From positions 682,001-746,000 of the forward strand of contig CP004371.1 of assembly GCA_000597885.1 (NCBI GenBank): 64,000 nucleotides of DNA, given 5' to 3'. Made by a program: the position numbers and the translations under genes. A model generated the notes under the pieces. That model had not been told where the DNA came from. It saw nothing but the letters and a program-made list of their open reading frames with translations, and searched no databases. Source of the DNA: Flammeovirgaceae bacterium 311. GTDB lineage: Bacteria > Bacteroidota > Bacteroidia > Cytophagales > Cyclobacteriaceae. Positions 55,801 to 62,686 of this stretch are shown here, piece by piece. Each line of letters begins with the position of its first letter. The first letter of the stretch is position 1.

Positions 55801-57835
55801 CTCTGAAAAAACTATAATAATTTCCACTAAACAGCCACTGGAGACATCACTCCTAAACTGGGAGCTCACTAAGGAGAAGCCCCAGATTATTACTGTTCCC
55901 GGAACTGTATATGATCTGCAGGCTGGAGCGGCAGTAGCAGATGCAGATATATTTGTACTGGATACAGGCACCGGAGAGCAATTGCAGCTTAAAGCAGATG
56001 GAGCCGGCAATTTCCAGTTTCCTGCTATTAAAGGACACAGCTACACCCTGTTAGGAGAAAAAGGCAACATTAGTGCAAGCTTAACCGACTATCAAGCAGC
56101 GTCAGTTTCCGAAAGCAATGCTGAAATGGTTCAGTTAATAGTGCAGCCCCGGAAACAGAAAGACATAGTGATTGCTGCAACTATTTTAAACAAGTTTACA
56201 AAAGAACCTATAAAGCTGGCGAGCTTAAAGCTGCTGGGTGAAAATGCAGAACAAAGCATTGCTTACACCTCCCCGACAGGTAAGGGCTGGATGTCGGCTG
56301 CCAAGGGAAAAGACTATGAGTTAACAGTATCAGGACTAAATTTCGATTCACAGTCCATTAACATTTCCACAAAACAATCTTCAAACAGCGATACTATCAA
56401 GGCCACTATTCTGGTTGAACCCATTGAGCCTGTATTTATCAGTCAGGCAGTGAAAATTATCAGTAAGAATAGTGGTAAGGGCATTGCACATGCCAAAGTA
56501 TATCTACTAAACAATAAAACAGGAGAAGAGAAATACCTATCTGCCAATGATCAAGGGCTTTTCAGCTATGAGACTAAGCCTGGTGATATCTTTTCGATGA
56601 TAGCGGAAAAGGGAGGGTATAGAGCGCAACTAACCAAGGTTGGAACAAAAAAAGTGAGTGATACGCTTATGCTCATGGCCACCCCTCCTGCTGCAAAAGA
56701 ATTATATGCAAAAGTTATTGCAAGGGATAAACTTAGCAATGAGCCGGTAAAGTTTCTTGAAATTCTGTTAAGCCAGGATCAGCAGGAACCTCGTACCACT
56801 TACACTACCTCAAAAGGCGAAGTTGTTTTCAAAGCTGCCCCAGGTGAAAAATTTACAATCAAAACCCAACATGTAAACTACAGGGAAGAACATAAAGTCA
56901 TTTCCTTCACTGAGCAGGCAAAGGATACAACTGTTTTAGAACTTTACCTTGAAAAGCTAAAGCCCCTCTACGCAACAATTTTCGTTAAGGTTATTGATGG
57001 TGCAAGCAATCTACCCATACCCAATGCAGAAGTTCTCGTTCTGAATGAAGTTAGCGGCGAAGAGCAGGTATTAATTACCAATGATCAGGGTGAGTTGCCA
57101 CTCAAAACCAGGCTGAACGAAAGTTATTCCATCGTCAGTAGGTCAGCTCTGTATAAGTCTGCAGAGATGAAAGGTGTCAGAGCAGTTGAGGGTGGAACAT
57201 CGCTTGACAATCAGCTTGAGCTTTCGGTGGTAAGAAATAAACCTGATGGCAAGCATCTTATTCCCGGAGGCCGCTTCGAAATCATAGAAGTTAGCAGTGG
57301 TGCCAGGCAGTTGTTTGTTTCTGCAGATGGTATACTTTATGAATATGTATCCGGAGACAGTGTGCTGTTAAGGAACAAACAGGAGAAGAAAATTCTATCT
57401 GCCAATGCTCATCATGCTAAGGGAGCAACTATTTATGAGGAATTCCTCAGCTACATAGATACCACTGCCAAAAGCTCTAAAATCCTCATCAGCAACATCA
57501 ATTACGATTTTAACAAAACCTCTTTAAATGCAGCAGCAAGGGAAGAATTGAAGAAAATCTCAGTAATTATGAATGCTTATCCAAATCTTTCAATTAAAGT
57601 CAATGCTTATAGCGACTGTCGTGGCAGTGATAATTACAACCTCACTCTCTCAAAACAACGCGCTGAGGCGGCACGTACTTTTCTTATTGCTCTGGGCATA
57701 GATAGCAGCAGAATTAAAAGCGATGGTTTCGGAGAAAGCAGTTTATTAATACCCTGCCCACAGCCAACAGACTGTACCCTGAATGAACATCAGTTAAACA
57801 GGCGTGGAGAATTCATTTTAAACATCAACAACTAG
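52880..57835 (+). CDS. Giant OmpA-family protein with TPR, PD40 and alternating repeat stalk
   Basis: 1651 aa from the ATG at 52880, just after the PorP stop. Signal peptide KIFSIKLLVLVLMAGALLNI is followed by TPR-like helices (about 30-130). PD40 propeller repeats come next (about 165-420; VAHPTISRDGEALYFASDMP). Residues about 450-1440 are a long stalk of two alternating carboxypeptidase-regulatory-like modules, five A-B pairs and a final A (e.g. LSGAQIYIINELTGEDL, VASAEIYILNEATGKAQ). The C-terminus is an OmpA peptidoglycan-binding domain from about 1537 (INYDFNKTSLNAAAREE, LSKQRAEAARTFL). It could tether or support the adhesin's secretion machinery at the cell wall. Confidence 0.92.
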   Translation: MKIFSIKLLVLVLMAGALLNINSVLAQHKSIVANLRSTETRANEYFAKGAYGAALELYRQLLAGDAGNKQLMLKIAESYSRMNEQDQAVVWYEKVLDTASPVEPIHKLKYAQALTSAGNYTKAKIWYESYLKDMPEDRRAKLQVEAIAQIKNLLSDSALYQIKKLKNNSAQSDFGPAFYDDGLVFVSGREQKKPLKWVNTADHTAFFDLYFSKINADGELSEARKLQQELNSRYHEGPVTFFDNGNRILFSQNAFRNSGSKGATKKLALFEAEKSKDGNGWENIKPLPFNSDSYTVAHPTISRDGEALYFASDMPGGYGQSDLYVSRRVNGSWSKPENLGPAINTEGNEMFPFLHHNTLFFASNGLGGLGGLDIFKLEIDKAADAPQNLGVPVNSSKDDFGLILNDKNTGYFSTNRLKENKDDLYWVKYNSSGAGTSKKAEMPLATSKPATTRLKGFISEKGANTPLSGAQIYIINELTGEDLTIASDDKGFFTFEARLEDSYAIMGEKESMNIFVINIDPNDFSGGNKTIKLEADEISFKKNVVIEASLYDSLSKEPVIFAGAYLYEGIIEQQKDYTSLEGTVYFSGTKGKNYWIEVISMNHEDRRFTIPAELQASNDTLKVAIPLQKVRRSNTRVKGNIFNEATGEPVASAEIYILNEATGKAQTLYSDSKGDFSFDAKTGDTYMFTGEKGDLLIFLPNVKIKDPEKFPNSIISLNASSPIFARDFIVEALLIDSATSEPLRLAEVKFLEGGKETRAITSSAGKAYHQFTDVDEFSISAKHMGYHDYTFDLPRRNSIPKDTLKITLALKKEQPQFIVAQGYIYDKNSKSPVDQASIYLLNGKNGKEEIVKSNKDGSFQFKAALGTSYIIVGEKGDKSVFITDYVFNESKTVVTPTIELALEAPHFGNKPDEHIELEAHITDSETKESVKYVFVKIFKAGQNPEDAFADESGRVKLVLERDSDYELQLEKLHFSEKTIIISTKQPLETSLLNWELTKEKPQIITVPGTVYDLQAGAAVADADIFVLDTGTGEQLQLKADGAGNFQFPAIKGHSYTLLGEKGNISASLTDYQAASVSESNAEMVQLIVQPRKQKDIVIAATILNKFTKEPIKLASLKLLGENAEQSIAYTSPTGKGWMSAAKGKDYELTVSGLNFDSQSINISTKQSSNSDTIKATILVEPIEPVFISQAVKIISKNSGKGIAHAKVYLLNNKTGEEKYLSANDQGLFSYETKPGDIFSMIAEKGGYRAQLTKVGTKKVSDTLMLMATPPAAKELYAKVIARDKLSNEPVKFLEILLSQDQQEPRTTYTTSKGEVVFKAAPGEKFTIKTQHVNYREEHKVISFTEQAKDTTVLELYLEKLKPLYATIFVKVIDGASNLPIPNAEVLVLNEVSGEEQVLITNDQGELPLKTRLNESYSIVSRSALYKSAEMKGVRAVEGGTSLDNQLELSVVRNKPDGKHLIPGGRFEIIEVSSGARQLFVSADGILYEYVSGDSVLLRNKQEKKILSANAHHAKGATIYEEFLSYIDTTAKSSKILISNINYDFNKTSLNAAAREELKKISVIMNAYPNLSIKVNAYSDCRGSDNYNLTLSKQRAEAARTFLIALGIDSSRIKSDGFGESSLLIPCPQPTDCTLNEHQLNRRGEFILNINN

Positions 57836-58044
57836 CAGCCTATGTTATTGTACACCTATCCTCCTTACAGCATCCATTACAATTATTAAGCAAATGGTTT
57901 TATGGTGATACTCTACATGTGAGGTGCATCGGGACTTAAGGCAAACACCAGTAACTGTGTTTATGAAAGAGACTTCATTACCTGAACAGATTTATAAGGA
58001 AACATTAGCGCCTGCTCCCTGTTATTCTGAAAATCAGTAACGAA

Positions 58045-58527
58045 ATGAAGATCAATAAAAATAACGTAGCCAGATTAAGTGCAGGCCTTGGAGCAGTGGC
58101 TGGCATGCGCACCACCATAGCACCTGCAGTGTTAAGCCACTATTTAAGCCATAATCCGAAAAAATCGCTGGCGAAATCAAAACTAGGATTTATGCAGTCA
58201 TCAACTGCAGCTGTTGTAACAAAAATATTAACTGCTGCCGAAATTGTGGCAGATAAATTGCCTGCAGCGCCCAACAGAATTATATTTTCACAAACCCTGC
58301 CCAGGGTATTATCAGGTGCTTTTGTTGGTGCCGTTGTTTACAAGGCTGGCAAACAAAGCTCTGTAGAAGGGATTTTGATCGGTGGTGCATCGGCTCTGGC
58401 TGCTACATATGCCAGCTTCTACATCCGCAAATTATTAGGAAAGATTCCTTTGGTAAAAGATCCTCTGCTTGGTGTTATCGAAGATGTGGTGGCTGTGCGC
58501 AGTGCCTCCTCCATGATGAAGTCCTGA
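58045..58527 (+). CDS. DUF4126-family membrane protein
   Basis: 160 aa. It is small and Ala/Gly-rich with about three to four weak hydrophobic helices: RLSAGLGAVAGMRTTIAPAV, LSGAFVGAVVYKAGKQSSVE and ILIGGASALAATYASFYIRK. GMRT and the C-terminal VEDVVA-like segment (IEDVVAVRSAS) are typical of DUF4126. The function is unknown. It stands alone with a terminator downstream. Confidence 0.82.
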   Translation: MKINKNNVARLSAGLGAVAGMRTTIAPAVLSHYLSHNPKKSLAKSKLGFMQSSTAAVVTKILTAAEIVADKLPAAPNRIIFSQTLPRVLSGAFVGAVVYKAGKQSSVEGILIGGASALAATYASFYIRKLLGKIPLVKDPLLGVIEDVVAVRSASSMMKS

Positions 58528-58579
58528 ATATTTAAGACAGCTCGGTCTGCAAAAAGACCTCCTTGATCTAAGTGAATCT

Positions 58580-58618
58580 GCCTGCCACTGGTATATAAGT
58601 TATTTATCAATGGCAGGC
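58580..58618 (+). terminator. Hairpin after the DUF4126 gene
   Basis: GCCTGCCA (58580-58587) pairs with TGGCAGGC (58611-58618), perfect 8 bp, followed by TTTATTACTTT. The loop is 23 bases. It is a likely terminator, weaker than the others. Confidence 0.55.
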
Positions 58619-58624
58619 TTTATT

Positions 58625-58937
58625 ACTTTGGAGCATTTCAATTATAGGTGCTGCCAGCGCACTGTGTCGTCTACAGAAAAGCTGTTCAATAAAGCTTTAA
58701 TTTATTCCTGTTGATTAATCAATCAGGGAAAATTTACAAATTCCGTTAGACCACTCAGAAGAAACTATTTTGATGCTGCTGTAAGTTCTGGTTCAATACG
58801 TATATTGTAGGATATGTTCTGTATCCTAATGAGCTGTCATCATCCACAGAACAAATTTTTTTACTTCAATACATATGAGCTGTGCTAAAAAAGCACCATT
58901 TGTGTATTAAAAGAAAGTCTAATTTAAATTCAGGATT
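58625..58937. other. Intergenic region before the SulP gene
   Basis: 313 bp, AT-rich, with no gene or repeat recognised. The SulP promoter presumably lies here, but no clean TAnnTTTG box was found. Confidence 0.4.
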
Positions 58938-61202
58938 TTGAGTAAAGGAAAAGATATCAAAGATTTTCTCACCAACAGGGATGATGAAACAATAGCAAGG
59001 CCTATTTTTAGTCATCTGGCCAAAGATATTCCTGCTGGTATTGTGGTATTCCTGGTGGCACTGCCACTGTGTCTGGGCATTGCACTAGCCGAAGGTGCGC
59101 CTTTGATTTCAGGGCTTATATCAGGAATCATTGGTGGTATTGTGATAGGTAGCATTAGCAAATCTGAGGTAAGCGTAAGCGGACCAGCAGCCAGCTTAAC
59201 TGCTGTAGTGATAGTAGCATTACAGGAGCTGGGCAGCTTTGAGGTATTTTTAATGGCGCTGGTGATTGGTGGATTGCTTCAGCTGCTGATTGGCTTTCTG
59301 AAACTGGGAGTAATCGCTGATTATATGCCCACCAGTATTATCAAAGGTCTGCTGGCAGCCATAGGCATTATACTTGTGTTCTCTCAGTTTCCTTATGCAT
59401 TAGGCGTGGAGCTGGAAAAAAGCCGTTATCTGGATTATTCAGAAAATTTTTTCCAGGGAGCCCAGGAAAGAGCTTTGCTGGTGCTCCAGTCTTTATCACC
59501 AGGAGCGATCATTTTATCTGTAATTTCTCTGCTGCTACTGGTATTCTGGGACAAGACACCCTTAGTGAAGTTAAAATACCTGCCTTCTGCTCTCTTTGTA
59601 GTAATACTGGGAGTGGTCATCAATCAGCTTTATAAATACATGATCCCTTCTTTTTACCTAGATGGCATTCACCTGGTAAATATTCCCAAGATTGAGAGTT
59701 TGTACACCTTTGTTACATTTCCTGATTTCAGTTCAATTTTAAATTTTCAGGTCTGGACCTATGGGTTCTCTATAGCTATCATTGCTTCTATTGCTTCGCT
59801 GCTTGCTATTGAAGCGGCAGATAATCTGGATCCACATAAAAGAAGGAGCCCTCCGAACCGTGAATTAATAGCCCAGGGTGTTGGCAACACCCTGGCCGGG
59901 CTTATTGGTGGTATTCCCATCACAACAGTTATTGTAAGGAGTTCTGTCAATATTGAAGCAGGAGCCGAGACAAAGCTCTCAGCAATCCTTCATGGTGTAT
60001 TGCTGCTGCTAAGTGTTCTTTTCCTAAGCACCATCATCAATTTGATTCCCCTTGCTTCCCTGGCTGTGCTCCTATTGGTCGTGGGCTATAAATTGGCATC
60101 TGTTGCTATTTTTAAAAGTATGTACAAAAAGGGTTGGGCACAGTTTATCCCATTTGTGGTAACAACAATTGCTATTCTGTTAACAGATGTTTTGATTGGA
60201 GTATTGATTGGTACGGCTGTAAGTGTTTTTTACTTACTCAGAGGGAATTTTTACAATCCCTTTCATATGGAGAGCACAAAATCTATCAGGGGTAATGCTA
60301 CCCGTCTGGAGTTTTCAAACGAGGTTTCTTTTCTCAATAAACCAGCCATTAAAAGTACTTTATGGAGTCTGCCAAAAAATTCGAGAATAATCATAGATGC
60401 CACTTTTACAACTTATGTGGAACCCGACATTATAGAAATCCTGCAGGATTTTAAAAATACCTTTGCTCGTGAAAACAACATAGATGTAGTTATCACAGGT
60501 TTAAGGAAAAGTTATAATATTGATAATCAGGCAGATCTAGCAAAGGATAAAAGGGAAGTTAAAAATGACTTGTCTACACCGCAGCAGATCTTAGATAATT
60601 TCATTGAAGGAAACAAGCGCTATGTGGATGGTAACCTGGTTTCCAGGAGATTAAGGAATAAAGAGCTGATGGATTTCATCAAAGAAGCTCCACTGGCCGC
60701 AGTTGTTAATTCAATAGATATGCGGGAGCCTCTGAATATGCTCCTAAACACAGGTATTGGTGATCTGATACCCCTGAAAGCTGCAGGAAACCTGATGAGC
60801 AAGCAGCTGATTGACAGCACAGAAATTGCCTGTAGAAAGCAAGGAGCCAGATTAATCCTCCTGATGGGTAATTCAGGAAACTCCTTCATAAAAGAAGCGC
60901 TGGAATGTTACAGGGAAGGGAAAACCTCTTATCTAACCCCACTGCTTGCTCCTGCACTCGAATCAGGTGATTTTGAGGAGCATGACCTGCTCAACCAGGA
61001 TATAAACATTTTAGTCGACAGGATTACTTTATGGAATCTTGAGGATTCTAAATCCAAAATCATTAACCAAAACCAGTACATAAGAGATCAGATCAGTGAG
61101 GGTAAGCTTGGCTTATGCTCAGCTTTCTTCAATCGTACAAATGGTAAAATAGAGTTTTCTTCCTTATACCAGCTGATAGCTCATAAAGGCAGAGAAATTT
61201 AA
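58938..61202 (+). CDS. SulP anion transporter fused to a zinc-less carbonic anhydrase-like domain
   Basis: 754 aa, beginning at a TTG (58938); no ATG lies nearby. Residues about 20-420 are a SulP transporter (DIPAGIVVFLVALPLCLGIA at the first span, SVSGPAASLTAVVIVALQEL, GIPITTVIVRSSVNIEAGAE). A STAS domain follows (about 440-530; SRIIIDATFTTYVEPDIIEI). From about 545 comes a beta-carbonic anhydrase-like domain (LDNFIEGNKRYVDGNLVSRR, LAAVVNSIDMREPLNM). In true enzymes the zinc ligands are Cys in CxDxR and His-x-x-Cys. Here they are Ser592, Asn645 and Asn648, so zinc binding and catalysis should be lost. Bicarbonate or sulfate may be transported. Confidence 0.88.
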   Translation: MSKGKDIKDFLTNRDDETIARPIFSHLAKDIPAGIVVFLVALPLCLGIALAEGAPLISGLISGIIGGIVIGSISKSEVSVSGPAASLTAVVIVALQELGSFEVFLMALVIGGLLQLLIGFLKLGVIADYMPTSIIKGLLAAIGIILVFSQFPYALGVELEKSRYLDYSENFFQGAQERALLVLQSLSPGAIILSVISLLLLVFWDKTPLVKLKYLPSALFVVILGVVINQLYKYMIPSFYLDGIHLVNIPKIESLYTFVTFPDFSSILNFQVWTYGFSIAIIASIASLLAIEAADNLDPHKRRSPPNRELIAQGVGNTLAGLIGGIPITTVIVRSSVNIEAGAETKLSAILHGVLLLLSVLFLSTIINLIPLASLAVLLLVVGYKLASVAIFKSMYKKGWAQFIPFVVTTIAILLTDVLIGVLIGTAVSVFYLLRGNFYNPFHMESTKSIRGNATRLEFSNEVSFLNKPAIKSTLWSLPKNSRIIIDATFTTYVEPDIIEILQDFKNTFARENNIDVVITGLRKSYNIDNQADLAKDKREVKNDLSTPQQILDNFIEGNKRYVDGNLVSRRLRNKELMDFIKEAPLAAVVNSIDMREPLNMLLNTGIGDLIPLKAAGNLMSKQLIDSTEIACRKQGARLILLMGNSGNSFIKEALECYREGKTSYLTPLLAPALESGDFEEHDLLNQDINILVDRITLWNLEDSKSKIINQNQYIRDQISEGKLGLCSAFFNRTNGKIEFSSLYQLIAHKGREI

Positions 61203-61705
61203 GCCGTTTGTGCTAGTTGTCCCTGTATCATCAGCTCCTTAGTCTTAGCCTGGGCATGCATAGCCAGGATCCATTCTTCTGACTCCTGCGAACCAATCTT
61301 TTTTATAAGCTCAAAACCATTGCGTGTGTAGAATGACGAAAGCTTGTAATCATCAATGGCAAGCCAGAAGCTTTGTTCCGGCAGCAATTCAAAGACATGC
61401 TGCAGCCATTTAGTGCCCAACTGCTTGCCACGGTGCTGCTCAGAGAACCATAAAAATCCAATGTAAAGATACCCCTGATCAAACCAGCGCAGGGCTTCTT
61501 CGAAATAGCAGGGCTGTGTATCTGGCGAAACAGTAGAAAATACAATCCCCCCTCCTAATACTGCCCCTTCTGATTCCAAAATATATATTTTGGCTGTATG
61601 CTCGTAAGCCAACCAATAGGGCACAATCCCTTCCTGCCAGTCTGCAGGTAATGCACTGAAAAAAACTTCCGGGCTGCTGGTGCTTTCTATAAAGCGATGC
61701 TCCAC
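61199..61705 (-). CDS. GNAT-family N-acetyltransferase
   Basis: 168 aa. The fold signals are AKIYILESEGAVLGGGIVFS, the acetyl-CoA loop FSEQHRGKQLGTKWLQHVFE and the late SSFYTRNGFELIKKIG. Substrate unknown. Its stop overlaps the SulP stop by 4 bp on the opposite strand. The region upstream (61706-61932) shows nothing further. Confidence 0.88.
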   Translation of the reverse strand: MEHRFIESTSSPEVFFSALPADWQEGIVPYWLAYEHTAKIYILESEGAVLGGGIVFSTVSPDTQPCYFEEALRWFDQGYLYIGFLWFSEQHRGKQLGTKWLQHVFELLPEQSFWLAIDDYKLSSFYTRNGFELIKKIGSQESEEWILAMHAQAKTKELMIQGQLAQTA

Positions 61706-61932
61706 AAATATGAGTTTTATCCAGTTTTTAGGTGATGAAGATCCTGGATAACAGCCATAAAGTTCTGCAGAATTCTGGAGCTCTTTTTTACTATTTTGGC
61801 CAATATCTTACATCTTTTTATTAAGTTAATCTGCATAACCACCCAAGCTCCCGGGGCAGTAACCTGAATGTTTCTCTGCTGAAATTATATTTTCTGAATC
61901 AGGGTTAATATCTTGAATGGAAGGATTAAAGT

Positions 61933-62118
61933 ATGGAGATAAGTAAAGAAGAATTTGATGATAAATTCCGGGAGGTGCTGGATAGCTTACTGGAAGGAAT
62001 GGCAGAAAATCATGAAATCGATGTTAAAAAATTTTATGGTCTTGCCATTTTTATGGAGAACCTGACATTCTTCAGCCCGGTGATTTACGATTTACTCGAA
62101 AACGCTAAAAAATCCTGA
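61933..62118 (+). CDS. Small hypothetical acidic protein
   Basis: 61 aa: a Glu/Asp-rich N-terminus (MEISKEEFDDKFREVLDSLL) and a second helix with Phe-rich FMENLTFFSPVIYDLLENAK. It looks like a helical cytoplasmic protein. I do not recognise a family. It lies between two minus-strand genes with no obvious partner. The amphipathic pattern and start context favour a real gene, but it could be chance. Confidence 0.5.
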   Translation: MEISKEEFDDKFREVLDSLLEGMAENHEIDVKKFYGLAIFMENLTFFSPVIYDLLENAKKS

Positions 62119-62158
62119 TGTACATCATGATCCGGTGCAGCACAGCTGCAACTGCTGC

Positions 62159-62527
62159 TTATTCCTGATTGAACTCGAATAGCTCAATGTGATATCCGTC
62201 GGGATCCTTAATGAAAATTTGTGTGGCACCATCCGGCCTGGGTTTTGGGCCCATATACGCTACCCCCTTCTTTTTCAGTAAGGCTTCTGCCTCCAGAGCC
62301 GACTTCACTTTCAATGCAAAATGATGTTGCCTGTGAAGGGTCAGCGGTTCCTCCCGCTTACCTATCAGATGTAATTCCTGATGCCCTCCCAGCCTGAACC
62401 AGGCACCCGGGAAATTGAATGCAGGCCGGGCTATGGCTTCTAATTCCAGCAAATCCTGATAAAAACGGATGCTTACTTCCAGATCTTTCACATAGATCGC
62501 TACATGGTTTAGCTCTACAATTTCCAT
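62159..62527 (-). CDS. VOC-family (glyoxalase/dioxygenase superfamily) protein
   Basis: 122 aa, the size of a single VOC unit. It starts VELNHVAIYVKDLEVSIRFY, with the first metal-ligand His, and continues with HHFALKVKSALEAEALLKKK. The second-half FIKDPDGYHIELFEFN carries the second His and Glu. Metal ligands are therefore intact, and it may be a glyoxalase-like or extradiol-like enzyme. The substrate is unknown. Confidence 0.9.
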   Translation of the reverse strand: MEIVELNHVAIYVKDLEVSIRFYQDLLELEAIARPAFNFPGAWFRLGGHQELHLIGKREEPLTLHRQHHFALKVKSALEAEALLKKKGVAYMGPKPRPDGATQIFIKDPDGYHIELFEFNQE

Positions 62528-62621
62528 GATCCCTGATGGCCCAAAACTGGCCGTTTAAAAATAAGAAGAAACAATACCTCTGGCATGGCGGCGGATAGCC
62601 ACATTACCTAAAACTGATTCT

Positions 62622-62661
62622 CCGCTGCCACCAAACTTTATATTTGTTACTGTGGCAGCGG
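62622..62661. repeat. Perfect 10-bp inverted repeat between VOC and M3 peptidase genes
   Basis: CCGCTGCCAC (62622-62631) and GTGGCAGCGG (62652-62661) enclose a 20-base loop that contains TATATTTG (62639-62646, plus strand). It sits 26 bp beyond the peptidase stop. No T-run follows on the minus strand, so it is either a weak terminator or a regulatory hairpin. Confidence 0.55.
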
Positions 62662-62686
62662 ATAGGCAGTTAAAAATATTTAGTTG

